This document shows positions 16,515 through 25,085 of a stretch of DNA of 37,008 bases, in pieces. Position 1 is the stretch's first letter; the number at the start of each line of letters is the position of its first letter. The notes beneath the pieces were generated by a model. That model was not told the DNA's origin, did not search any database, and worked only from the letters and a program-made list of their open reading frames with translations. The translations under genes and the position numbers were made by a program. The stretch comes from a virus, in IMG/VR virus record IMGVR_UViG_3300033146_000590, positions 1-37,008 of that record. The stretch is one strand, 5' to 3'.

Positions 16515-17726
16515 TTACCTAGAAATTAGGTTAATCCTAACAACTAGATTTGATGCACCAGCGTAATGAACCTTGTCAGAAACTCCACCAGTAGCACTAC
16601 CAGGCATCTGATCCATTTGACCAGCATAACCAGGAAGTGATCCAGATGCGTCAGTGCTAAGAGAAGGATAAGCTGTGCGAACGCGATCTAAAGCATCTTT
16701 ACTCCAGATGTCTTCTACTTCAATAACTTGACCAACGATATCTTTGAAATCTTCAGTCGTGGCAACAACATAATTTGAATCTGCATTACATTTGACGAAA
16801 TCACCACCCTTCAGATCACCAAGAGCCGAAGCAAACTTCGATACATGAGAACCTGTTGGAGATGATCCGTAATGAAAGAATGCAACTTCATAATCAGTAG
16901 CACCGATATCAGCAGCCGAATATACATATACATCACCTGTAACTCTATCTACGAACCAGTCACCAGCAGATGCAATATCAGATGCAGAATCTTTTTCAAC
17001 TACAAATTTGGCCGCAACATCACCAGGAGCACCTGCACCTTCACTAAATGTGATAGGAGTTCGCATAGTATTCCTAGCAACAGGAAGCAATCCGGTAAAA
17101 GTACCAGTTAAATGCGAAACATTACTAACACGTGCAGACTGTGTAAGTGCTACAGGCGTAGTTTCCTCAGCAGGTACTAAAGGCAATTCAAGAACATAGT
17201 CACACAGAATAGCTGTGCGATGCTGAAGCTGATAATTGTGACGACGTAACCCAGAAGGATTGAAACCATCATCATACTCACTAGCATCTCCAGCCCACTG
17301 CCAATAAGCATATGGAGCAACACCAACATGAGATGAAACTGCCATAGCAACTCCGCTTCCCATGAAACTACTTACTGCGGCAACATTAAATGTACCTACA
17401 GCTGTAGCCAATAGAGGTGATCCTGTACGAACATCCATAACACCAGCCTCTACATCAAGAGAAGTGTATGTGATTGTTGCACCAGTAAGTCCATACTGAG
17501 CTGGAACTAGACGGTTATCATTATCGAATGCTAGAATTTTACCTGGCATTACGACAAAATAGTCCTCATAATATTTATCAAAGAATTGAACTGGAAGCCA
17601 TGCTGCTGGTCTAAATTCACCATGAGGGCGAATACCTTCAGAATGTTCTAGTTCGGGAATCATATTACCCACATGATCCCATGTTTTATGTGTTGGGCTG
17701 TATCGTCCCAAACTGTCAAAAGCCAT
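16515..17726 (-). CDS. Capsid-associated structural protein (decoration or minor head protein)
   Basis: A 403-residue protein between the protease-scaffold gene and the major capsid gene. It is Ala/Gly/Ser/Thr-rich and beta-rich with aromatic clusters (HGEFRPAAWLPVQFFDKYYE, PYAYWQWAGDASEYDDGF, DWFVDRVTGDVYVYSAADI). The C-terminus ends KVHYAGASNLVVRINLISR. Proteins in this position are often head decoration or outer capsid proteins that bind the major capsid protein. There is no enzymatic motif. A strong AAGGAGG precedes the ATG by nine bases, suggesting abundant synthesis. The exact function is inferred from position only. Confidence 0.5.
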   Translation of the reverse strand: MAFDSLGRYSPTHKTWDHVGNMIPELEHSEGIRPHGEFRPAAWLPVQFFDKYYEDYFVVMPGKILAFDNDNRLVPAQYGLTGATITYTSLDVEAGVMDVRTGSPLLATAVGTFNVAAVSSFMGSGVAMAVSSHVGVAPYAYWQWAGDASEYDDGFNPSGLRRHNYQLQHRTAILCDYVLELPLVPAEETTPVALTQSARVSNVSHLTGTFTGLLPVARNTMRTPITFSEGAGAPGDVAAKFVVEKDSASDIASAGDWFVDRVTGDVYVYSAADIGATDYEVAFFHYGSSPTGSHVSKFASALGDLKGGDFVKCNADSNYVVATTEDFKDIVGQVIEVEDIWSKDALDRVRTAYPSLSTDASGSLPGYAGQMDQMPGSATGGVSDKVHYAGASNLVVRINLISR

Positions 17727-17739
17727 TTAAACTTCCTCC

Positions 17740-18948
17740 TTATTCTTGGTTATCTTTGGGGAGCTTCCCCTCTTTCTGCATATCACGAATGAATGCAGAA
17801 GCAGCCTTATCACCTTTCATAAACTTAAGATATAAGTGATGTGCTTGGATAGCTTCCAAATCTTGTATAGTTGTTTTCATACTATCTTGAATTACCGTAG
17901 GATCTTCAACAGACCCCTCTGGTTTTCTTGACATTCCGTCATCCAGCTTATCAATGATTTTAACCATGTCAACTTCATTGATAAGTTTTGCGAGTTCTGT
18001 ATCAATAGCATCGTCAGATAGTAATGTAAAATCTTTCTTATCAGCTTTCTTATCTCGTAACATTGTAAGTGTCAATAGTTCTCGTTCCTTGTTGTCACGG
18101 ACAGTCTTTTGTCCATCGATTAGCTTATCTTGTAAAGTCTCTAGGTCATTATATAGAGCATGGTATTCAGAACGAAGAGCCGTTAATTCATCTCGCAAAT
18201 TACCAATAGTCTCTTCATGTGAAACAACTTCATCAATTAGTTTCTGATCAGGCTTTACCGTATCTAATAATTTAATATCAGTCAATGCCTGAATAAATGC
18301 ATCTACACCAACTAGTCCAGCAACACGTTTCAAAATAAGTTGTAAGGACTTTACTTCATTTTCATTTAAAGCTGGATCTAACTTAGCGTTATTTAGAGTA
18401 TAACTATTCTCTTCAAGAACTGAAACGATAAGATGCATAATTTGACTATGTGCAAATGTATCAACAACAGCAGTTGAGTTACATCCAAGAGCTTTGTATT
18501 TTCTATCTAGATTCTTTGTAATATTTGTTTTATCACCCTCGTATTTATCTAGAAGAGAACGAGATGCTATGATGTGAGCACAATTTGTAATAGGAAAAGA
18601 TCTACCCTCGCCGCAAAATGAAGATTGAGGCAAGTTATCAAGTTGCTCATCTGATAATTTAATATCTACTAGATCTTTAATGCCTAACTGCTCAAGAGTA
18701 AATTTACCTTCTTGGAAGCTGTTTTCAATTTCCTGCCAAACTAGAGTATAAAGTTGTTTCTCTTCTTCAAGCGTAAGCTCGGTAGAATTTAAGAGTTTAG
18801 CTACTGGATCTACTTCTTCAGTGGTATCTTCAGTTGTATTTTGTAGATCTGAAGAATCAGTAGTCTGCGTATTGTTTGAACTTGTTTCTGAATCAGAAGT
18901 TGTATCTTCAATAGAATTATCTTCTGTAGTTTTATCAGTTACCTTCAT
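17740..18948 (-). CDS. Nested in-frame scaffold protein (internal start)
   Basis: Met312 of the protease-scaffold protein (ATG at 18946-18948) is preceded by AAGGAG with a six-base spacer, as good as any ribosome site in the window, although it lies inside a long gene. Translation from here would give 402 residues starting MKVTDKTTEDNS: the acidic linker, the C-H cluster and the coiled coil, without the protease. This parallels lambda, where Nu3 scaffold is made from an internal start in the C protease gene. The product is inferred from the sequence signal and from the known lambda arrangement. Confidence 0.65.
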   Translation of the reverse strand: MKVTDKTTEDNSIEDTTSDSETSSNNTQTTDSSDLQNTTEDTTEEVDPVAKLLNSTELTLEEEKQLYTLVWQEIENSFQEGKFTLEQLGIKDLVDIKLSDEQLDNLPQSSFCGEGRSFPITNCAHIIASRSLLDKYEGDKTNITKNLDRKYKALGCNSTAVVDTFAHSQIMHLIVSVLEENSYTLNNAKLDPALNENEVKSLQLILKRVAGLVGVDAFIQALTDIKLLDTVKPDQKLIDEVVSHEETIGNLRDELTALRSEYHALYNDLETLQDKLIDGQKTVRDNKERELLTLTMLRDKKADKKDFTLLSDDAIDTELAKLINEVDMVKIIDKLDDGMSRKPEGSVEDPTVIQDSMKTTIQDLEAIQAHHLYLKFMKGDKAASAFIRDMQKEGKLPKDNQE

Positions 18949-19881
18949 ATTTGTCTCCTTGGAATCCGAAATGTATTGAGGGAAATTAACGCAGACATTA
19001 CACACCTTGCCGTGATTAGTAATCTCAATATTATCTTGAATACCATTATAGTTTAATTGTAAAACCCTACTATGTCTATCAGCAGGAACATTTACTAGAG
19101 AATATTCGTCATATAGTAAATTACCAGCTATAATAAAACATTTTGCTCCATCGTAAACTGCGCCAGGTGAATGGTCACATCTACCTTCTTCAGTCCAATC
19201 TTGTTTACAAATAGAACATACTGCTTTATCGGTAGTTGCACCAACTGAACCTGTAAGATATCGTTTATCTAATAATTTTTGAATTGCATCTAAATCAGTA
19301 ATATTAGCTATTATTTGAATATGTCCTAAACCTTCAAATGTTTCATCTTCTAATAAACTATCATTCAATAATGTACGAACAGTATCTACTTGTAGATCAA
19401 ATGACATTTTGCCATTAACAAAATCTTGAAGTAAAGTATCTGTAATTATTCCTCGTTCTTTCCCTACATGATCTCGTACGACTAGACCTTCAGCTAGTTT
19501 GTATTTATCAGCAATAGATCCAGATGTGTCTATATAGCTAGCAGCAATAACACGTCCAACTGGATCTGCTTCATCGTTATGATGTAGCAAAACTGGTTTG
19601 TCATAATTTGCAGTAAAGGATGTGGCTCCCTTTTTCATACGATCGGGAAGATATAGACCATTATTCCTTGTAATAATTCCAGAGTGAGTAGCTGCTATTC
19701 TAACTTGAAGTCCTTTTGGTTGGTTAGATTCTTGATTGCTAGTAAATCCCATTCCAGAAGAGTGTTCTTCTCCTTGGGGGTCTTGCTTAAATGCTCCAGC
19801 ATAATCATCTTGTATTTTTACAATTTGTGCATCTTCTAATTTAAATGTAACTACATCTGAAATTCGTAAAAAGTTCTTCAT
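17740..19881 (-). CDS. Prohead protease fused to internal scaffold, with zinc-binding insert
   Basis: A 713-residue protein with two halves. Residues 1-275 fit a herpesvirus-assemblin-like (S78-type) prohead protease: YDKPVLLHHND with His100/His101, then TGSVGA with a candidate nucleophile Ser212, and the family ending DEYSLVNVPAD (258-268). A Cys/His insert lies between them (Cys222, Cys225, Cys235, His237), likely a zinc site. After a long acidic linker (312-365), a second cluster follows, FCGEGRSFPITNCAH (Cys423, Cys434, His436), which I have seen in phage protease-scaffold fusions. A long coiled coil (about 553-605) then resembles a scaffold. The protease would cut head proteins and then itself. 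An in-frame internal start yields the scaffold half alone. Assignment of the nucleophile is a motif-based inference. Confidence 0.68.
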   Translation of the reverse strand: MKNFLRISDVVTFKLEDAQIVKIQDDYAGAFKQDPQGEEHSSGMGFTSNQESNQPKGLQVRIAATHSGIITRNNGLYLPDRMKKGATSFTANYDKPVLLHHNDEADPVGRVIAASYIDTSGSIADKYKLAEGLVVRDHVGKERGIITDTLLQDFVNGKMSFDLQVDTVRTLLNDSLLEDETFEGLGHIQIIANITDLDAIQKLLDKRYLTGSVGATTDKAVCSICKQDWTEEGRCDHSPGAVYDGAKCFIIAGNLLYDEYSLVNVPADRHSRVLQLNYNGIQDNIEITNHGKVCNVCVNFPQYISDSKETNMKVTDKTTEDNSIEDTTSDSETSSNNTQTTDSSDLQNTTEDTTEEVDPVAKLLNSTELTLEEEKQLYTLVWQEIENSFQEGKFTLEQLGIKDLVDIKLSDEQLDNLPQSSFCGEGRSFPITNCAHIIASRSLLDKYEGDKTNITKNLDRKYKALGCNSTAVVDTFAHSQIMHLIVSVLEENSYTLNNAKLDPALNENEVKSLQLILKRVAGLVGVDAFIQALTDIKLLDTVKPDQKLIDEVVSHEETIGNLRDELTALRSEYHALYNDLETLQDKLIDGQKTVRDNKERELLTLTMLRDKKADKKDFTLLSDDAIDTELAKLINEVDMVKIIDKLDDGMSRKPEGSVEDPTVIQDSMKTTIQDLEAIQAHHLYLKFMKGDKAASAFIRDMQKEGKLPKDNQE

Positions 19882-19889
19882 AGTATCTC

Positions 19890-22064
19890 CTACTTAGTTA
19901 TAAGTGAACATTCGCACGATGGGTGAAATGGTGGAATGTCATCAAGTGTTACATATTCTGTTGTAACTGAATTTTTTGTATGTGAATTGCAAATTGCACA
20001 TGATGAATCTGCTGTCATTTTACTTGAAATTGACAGCATTCCATTGTCTTTATGCGCAATTGCTCGTCCTAAATTATATGCTTTACGTACTTCTACATCT
20101 TCGATAAATCTAGTTCGATATTTTAAAGACTTAAATACAGCACGTGTGTCAGAAGCTATACTCTGTATCGGATCTGTATTATCTACTTTGCGATTAAGAC
20201 TAATTACAATATCATTGGCTAATTTAGTAACGTAATGATTAGCTCTCTCTTGAAAATGAGCCCTAGCTGTAATAGCACTATTAATAAAATTGGTATTATC
20301 AATAACTTCTACCATATACCCAGAATGAAAAGCTACCATTTGATCTGTCAATAACTCTGTTATTGCTGTATCCATCTGGGTATGAATTAATTGATTTACC
20401 CATGTTTTATCTAATCGTCCAGTTCGAGTTACTCGTTCTATTGCATCATTAGTAAGCTCCGAAAACACTCCTGACAAATATCCATCTTTTCGTTTAGGTT
20501 CGGATGGACGAGTTGCAGTTACAGGAGGAGCAGATATTTCCTTAGCTTTCTGTACTGCTTGCTCTTCATGAGCTTTCTGAGATGCATTTATATCTGCTTC
20601 AGAAGTACTTAGTGTGGCAGTACGAGAAATAGCCTTAGCAAGTGGAGACCATGGTTCATCAAGAGCTTGAATTAATAGTCTAGGCTCTTCAAATAATTTC
20701 CAGAATGTATTATTCCATTCTGGAAAATGTTCTGCTGTATCAGTTTCTGCATCGATATCTTCACGTGTTGGAATCACAATTGGTTCACGACCCATCTCTG
20801 TACGAGCTTCATTAAAAGTTATCGTATTCTTAGAAAATAAATCTGCGTAATGATTATCTTTTTTAATTTGTGCATCGATATCTATTTCTTTAAATTGTAA
20901 TTTACAAATATTTTCTGAATCTAGTACTGAATCTCCAAATGTAGATTCTAGTAACAATTCATTAATAATAAAAAAGTTAAAAAATCCCTCGAATACTTGT
21001 TGGTAATCTTTTACAGCATCAACTAGATTTCTAGACATATTATCTGCTGTTGCACGATTAGCTGTTTCACCTTCGCCAAAGTCTACAGCTGATACTCCAA
21101 GTCCTGAAAAAACTCGTTTCTTAAAATGTGTTAAATATCCTTCGGCTCGAAGAGCGCGACCTTCAGCACCTATAGCAGTAATCTCGTGACGTTCAGGAGT
21201 TACAATACCACCTTCTGTTGGCATAAATTGTATTTCACGTCTAACGATATCTACTTCATGCTCACCAGTTTCTGTGACTGTAGCAGGAATTTCTTTTGTT
21301 CCAACCTTGTATTGGAATAAAGGGAATAGATGTTGGTATACAAGTAGTTCAATATTTTCTTCTATTTTTCTGAGAGCACGAATATCATCCATTACAGGTA
21401 CTGTAATAGGTGTACCAAAAATAAATCCATCTTTTTTATTATATACGAGATGAACGATATCCGCCGGAGAAAAATCTTTATAACTGCCGTCAGGCATCTT
21501 GTGACGCCATTGAACAATCTTGTCACCCTTAAGTTTATACTCCATACTTTCAGCAGGAGCTAAGAAATATCCTGCAACAGGTTTAATACTACCAGCAATA
21601 CCTTTCTGTTTGCGTACTTTACCACCTGATGCTTTAATGTCTCTAACTTTAACAATAAATACATTATGTTTTCTTACTAAAGAAGAGCCCATACCTCGAA
21701 GCAATTCTGCTGTAGATAATTTACTTGCTTGTTCAATTTGGGCTAATCTAGTTTTGATATAAGTAATAGATTTAGGATTAGCCCCTGTAATATTCCAACC
21801 TTCTTTGAACATAAGAGCTACTTTTTTGTTCATAGATTGGCCAACATAAGAATCTGTATCTTCTACTCTACCTATTTCAGCTAGATCATACTCGGAAGGA
21901 GAAAAAGCTCCTCGCCCGAGTGATCGCATACTTTTATACTTAATAGTTGGATCGAGTACAGAACGCATTACAGCTGGCTTCATTACAGATGGGGCTACTG
22001 ACGCAATTTTGGGTACTTTGTCTTTAATGACAGTCTTACCAAATTGTATACCAAAAATTTTCAA
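19890..22064 (-). CDS. Portal protein fused to a MuF-like minor head domain
   Basis: A 724-residue protein. Residues 40-440 match a portal protein: PSEYDLAEIGRVEDTDSYVG, then VRKHNVFIVKVRD, DIVHLVYNKKDGFIFGTPIT and a clip/stem segment (LRKIEENIELLVYQHLFPLF), followed by GLGVSAVDFGEGETANRATA, a familiar portal region. Residues 520-724 are a helical domain ending in Cys689-x2-Cys692 and PPFHPSCEC (His714, Cys717, Cys719), the signature of MuF/minor head proteins. These are often separate genes; here they are one chain. The start is TTG at 22062-22064, with GAGGTG ahead. The MuF part may be ejected with DNA or lie inside the head, by analogy. It is followed by the protease-scaffold gene after eight bases. 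Confidence 0.8.
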   Translation of the reverse strand: MKIFGIQFGKTVIKDKVPKIASVAPSVMKPAVMRSVLDPTIKYKSMRSLGRGAFSPSEYDLAEIGRVEDTDSYVGQSMNKKVALMFKEGWNITGANPKSITYIKTRLAQIEQASKLSTAELLRGMGSSLVRKHNVFIVKVRDIKASGGKVRKQKGIAGSIKPVAGYFLAPAESMEYKLKGDKIVQWRHKMPDGSYKDFSPADIVHLVYNKKDGFIFGTPITVPVMDDIRALRKIEENIELLVYQHLFPLFQYKVGTKEIPATVTETGEHEVDIVRREIQFMPTEGGIVTPERHEITAIGAEGRALRAEGYLTHFKKRVFSGLGVSAVDFGEGETANRATADNMSRNLVDAVKDYQQVFEGFFNFFIINELLLESTFGDSVLDSENICKLQFKEIDIDAQIKKDNHYADLFSKNTITFNEARTEMGREPIVIPTREDIDAETDTAEHFPEWNNTFWKLFEEPRLLIQALDEPWSPLAKAISRTATLSTSEADINASQKAHEEQAVQKAKEISAPPVTATRPSEPKRKDGYLSGVFSELTNDAIERVTRTGRLDKTWVNQLIHTQMDTAITELLTDQMVAFHSGYMVEVIDNTNFINSAITARAHFQERANHYVTKLANDIVISLNRKVDNTDPIQSIASDTRAVFKSLKYRTRFIEDVEVRKAYNLGRAIAHKDNGMLSISSKMTADSSCAICNSHTKNSVTTEYVTLDDIPPFHPSCECSLITK

Positions 22065-22077
22065 CTTAGCACCTCGA

Positions 22078-23838
22078 TTATTTATTAATTTGACCTATAT
22101 GGCCAAGAGTAACATGATCTGCACAGTTGAATACCATATCATTTGAAGTTTCAATTTTGTGTATTGTATCCATGATCTGTGCATCTAGTTCCAGGTCACC
22201 TGTCAATATTATCAGTGAATCCAAATTCTGCACAGTGTCAGCAGTTGTATCTTCTGGATTAGATACAACATTTGATTTTGAAGATGTAAGAGTCGCTACG
22301 CTTTTCTGTATCGCTTGTGATATCATATTATCTCTTTCCCGAATATGTATATTCCCATTTTCATCTTCATACACTTCTGTTGCTGGACTAGTTGGTGGAA
22401 CTGGTATAAAGGGTGTATCAGAACACTCCTTTTTGTGCTGTATGAGATTGATGAGTCCTTCAAGAAACTCAATTATTTTAATAATCTCTAATTTCTTACC
22501 TAGGCTTGCAGATGCTTTTGTATTAGCACCAGTTATAGCTGTAATGAACTTCATTAGTTCACCCATTAGGTCTTCTACAAGAGTTTCAATAACAGATACG
22601 ATTTCTTTAATATATTTAATTATTGTATTCAATAAATCGTGCATTTGTTTTTTGGCAAGACGTAACCCTTCGGTAGCAGAACTGACATATGTATTATTCT
22701 TGGAATGAACTGCAGCTGTCTTTTTTCGACGAGCTTCTGCTAGTTCTTTGGCCATTTGTTTTTTTGCGTCTGGATTTCTAGTTTTATTATAATTATTTTC
22801 TATAGCTTTTATATCAGCATCGGCTTTATCTATTTCCTTCTGTTCGCTAGCGGTATATTGATGAAATGGATTTAGATCCGCCTGTACTCCCCAATCTGTA
22901 GCTGGTATTTCCTCAGACCATAATTTAGTATCAGCGCCAGACGGTAAACTTGCATGTGAAGCATTTTCACCTGCACCTATTGTAAAATTAGCTTGATGTA
23001 CTTGACTACCTTTTATAGTTAATTCACTTGTGACAGGCTCATCTGAATGGGGTCCTATATCAAGAGAAATATCTGGTCCATTAAATAACTCGGCATACTC
23101 AAGTTTGTCCAATTGAGATATTAAAGAATCTATAATACAATCAAGTGGTTTAATTGCTAACATCAAATATTGTTCAATCGTATTCACAACAGATGTTAGA
23201 AATGGCATTAGAAGTGGTCCTATAAACATCATAATAATATCAAAAATACTATTAAGTTCTGCAGCTAAATTAGCTAGAAGGGCCATTAATCCTGCAATCA
23301 TACGAAATATATCTGGAACACAAACAAAATCAAGTAGGTATTTTTCAAGCGCACATACACTAGCTATTCCTGCATCTAAATCAAACAAATCAGATATGTC
23401 ATTTAGCTGTTTCAGCAAATTCATATAATAGGCAATCAGTCGTTCCCAATATTCCTCCATTTGCCTAAATAATTTAGCCATTGCATCTTCCATTACTAAC
23501 GGTCTAAACATGCAAGGAAAACATTCTCTCATCTCTTCGTCAATTCCATTGCTTATATCTTCTAGAATTGAATCAGATTGAGTTCTGTTGGAAGTTGAAT
23601 TGGATTGAGTTTCGCCAGTACTAGCATTTTTATTTGCAAATACATTGTTTTCTTTTTTTCTAAGATATTTGTTTACTTGAATTTGTTTCAAAGTTGCAGA
23701 AGAAGAAATACGCATCCCATTTAAAACAGGTGATAACAGAGCAAATACAGATTCTTTAGTAGGGGAATAATAAGCACCCTGCTCAAACTTTGAAGTTATT
23801 TCATTACAATCCTGTATCTGTATTGTTGGGAAAGCCAT
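22078..23838 (-). CDS. Large hydrophobic virion protein, function unknown
   Basis: A 586-residue protein in the head gene cluster between a small unknown gene and the portal. Residues 150-240 form a long hydrophobic helical region (MIAGLMALLANLAAELNSIF, MMFIGPLLMPFLTSVVNTIE). A charged coiled coil follows at 335-375 (KEIDKADADIKAIENNYNK, KELAEARRKK), then a second hydrophobic helical stretch (LLNTIIKYIKEIVSVIETLV). The C-terminal 90 residues are acidic and polar. It carries scattered Cys (CFPCMF, SVCALEKYLLDFVC). These features could mean a membrane-active ejected protein or a core protein, but no family is recognised. The start shares a base with the stop of the gene at 23838-24656 (TAATG). 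Confidence 0.4.
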   Translation of the reverse strand: MAFPTIQIQDCNEITSKFEQGAYYSPTKESVFALLSPVLNGMRISSSATLKQIQVNKYLRKKENNVFANKNASTGETQSNSTSNRTQSDSILEDISNGIDEEMRECFPCMFRPLVMEDAMAKLFRQMEEYWERLIAYYMNLLKQLNDISDLFDLDAGIASVCALEKYLLDFVCVPDIFRMIAGLMALLANLAAELNSIFDIIMMFIGPLLMPFLTSVVNTIEQYLMLAIKPLDCIIDSLISQLDKLEYAELFNGPDISLDIGPHSDEPVTSELTIKGSQVHQANFTIGAGENASHASLPSGADTKLWSEEIPATDWGVQADLNPFHQYTASEQKEIDKADADIKAIENNYNKTRNPDAKKQMAKELAEARRKKTAAVHSKNNTYVSSATEGLRLAKKQMHDLLNTIIKYIKEIVSVIETLVEDLMGELMKFITAITGANTKASASLGKKLEIIKIIEFLEGLINLIQHKKECSDTPFIPVPPTSPATEVYEDENGNIHIRERDNMISQAIQKSVATLTSSKSNVVSNPEDTTADTVQNLDSLIILTGDLELDAQIMDTIHKIETSNDMVFNCADHVTLGHIGQINK

Positions 23839-24656
23839 TACGATTGTTCCTCTTCAGCTTTTTTCTGACTTTGGGCTTCTGCCAAATTTTTGGGTATTTT
23901 AACTTTATCAGTCATGTATTTAGGAAGTTTTTCTCCTAAAACAGGTGTACCCATATCAATAATATCACCTACCTGGAATCCGTTTGGTAATGGTGCAATT
24001 TCGTCTGGAAGTAACTTGGCTGCAACTGCGACAGGACCTGGTTTGCTAGTCAATGTTTTCTTAATAAAATTTTTCCAGATAAAATTGACAAGAATTCGAA
24101 TTAGAACATCTTGAATTTCTGGTATGTTAACTGGAGGTAACACAGAAAATCTTTGACTCATTTCCGGACGTAATCCTCCAGTATTGGCAAATTCAGTTCC
24201 ATAGCCACCTTTAGCATTAATATTTGCTGCATCTGTACCCTGTTCTTGTCGTGCTTGCTCTAGATCGTCTTGTGTTACGAGAGCTTTATCTGCAGCTGTC
24301 TCACCAATAGCTATTTGTTTATCTTTACAGTCTCTATACTGATCATATGTGATTTGAGACGAATCTTGATCTGGAAACATACGTTTCATAGAAGCTATAG
24401 TAGTAGCATCTACTATAGGATCTAATTTTATAATCATATCCTTTGCTCTAATATCTGCTCTATTTTGAATAGCTGTTGCAAGTATGTTTACAGAATTGGC
24501 TAAATTTTCTACCTGAGTTATCTTATGTTCTATGTCTTTTTCCGTAAGATCGGGAAGTACATTCTTGATAGCTGTTGGTAAAACAAGCGGTTCTATGAAT
24601 TCAATATCAGGTCTAAATTCTAGAATGTTTCTGCTTTCAGAATCTAACTTTGGCAT
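23838..24656 (-). CDS. Virion-cluster protein of unknown function
   Basis: A 272-residue protein. Residues 20-90 are helical and amphipathic (TAIKNVLPDLTEKDIEHKI, NSVNILATAIQNRADIRAKD), followed by an acidic Gln-rich stretch (QEQGTDAANINAKGGYGTEF). A hydrophobic helix lies near 185-205 (IQDVLIRILVNFIWKNFIKK), with a Pro/Gly-rich tail. It is translationally coupled to its downstream neighbour and sits between the terminase and portal. I do not recognise it. GAGG precedes the ATG. Confidence 0.35.
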   Translation of the reverse strand: MPKLDSESRNILEFRPDIEFIEPLVLPTAIKNVLPDLTEKDIEHKITQVENLANSVNILATAIQNRADIRAKDMIIKLDPIVDATTIASMKRMFPDQDSSQITYDQYRDCKDKQIAIGETAADKALVTQDDLEQARQEQGTDAANINAKGGYGTEFANTGGLRPEMSQRFSVLPPVNIPEIQDVLIRILVNFIWKNFIKKTLTSKPGPVAVAAKLLPDEIAPLPNGFQVGDIIDMGTPVLGEKLPKYMTDKVKIPKNLAEAQSQKKAEEEQS

Positions 24657-24659
24657 ATG

Positions 24660-25076
24660 TTATGCCTCAGTCGCTACTATGCGTAGTTGGACGGATTGGT
24701 ATGACTTTACATCTTTCCCTGGGTCTACTTGAATACGTACCCAAAAAGGTAAATAAGTTGTTATATCATTTATGTCACTAAATGAAACAGAACTACCAGC
24801 AGTAATAGTGTCCCATTCGCTTTCGGTTGGTCGAGTACTGCCAACTTTTAATTTCCATGAAAACCCATTGTTACTAACAATATCATCTCCACCATCTATT
24901 GGTTGAAGAGTAATTGCACTATAGGTGTGTCCAGAATCATTATTTCTTATAAAATGTTTTTTCTCAATTATTTGGCCTGTAATGCCATCTAGAGCAATAG
25001 AAAATGGATGCGAAAAACTTGCATCAGATGAGAAAGCTGAGCCAGGGTCTGCTTCTACATATATTGAAAGAGCCAT
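24660..25076 (-). CDS. Small beta-sandwich-like virion protein
   Basis: A 138-residue protein with strands that suggest an Ig-like or carbohydrate-binding-type sandwich: YVEADPGSAFSSDASFSHPF, then HTYSAITLQPIDGGDD, FSWKLKVGSTRPTESEW, and PFWVRIQVDPGKDVKSYQSV ending LRIVATEA. There is no catalytic motif. AGGAGATAT precedes the ATG. It lies directly after the terminase, four bases from the next gene. The role is unknown; an outer capsid decoration is possible. Confidence 0.4.
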   Translation of the reverse strand: MALSIYVEADPGSAFSSDASFSHPFSIALDGITGQIIEKKHFIRNNDSGHTYSAITLQPIDGGDDIVSNNGFSWKLKVGSTRPTESEWDTITAGSSVSFSDINDITTYLPFWVRIQVDPGKDVKSYQSVQLRIVATEA

Positions 25077-25085
25077 AGATATCTC

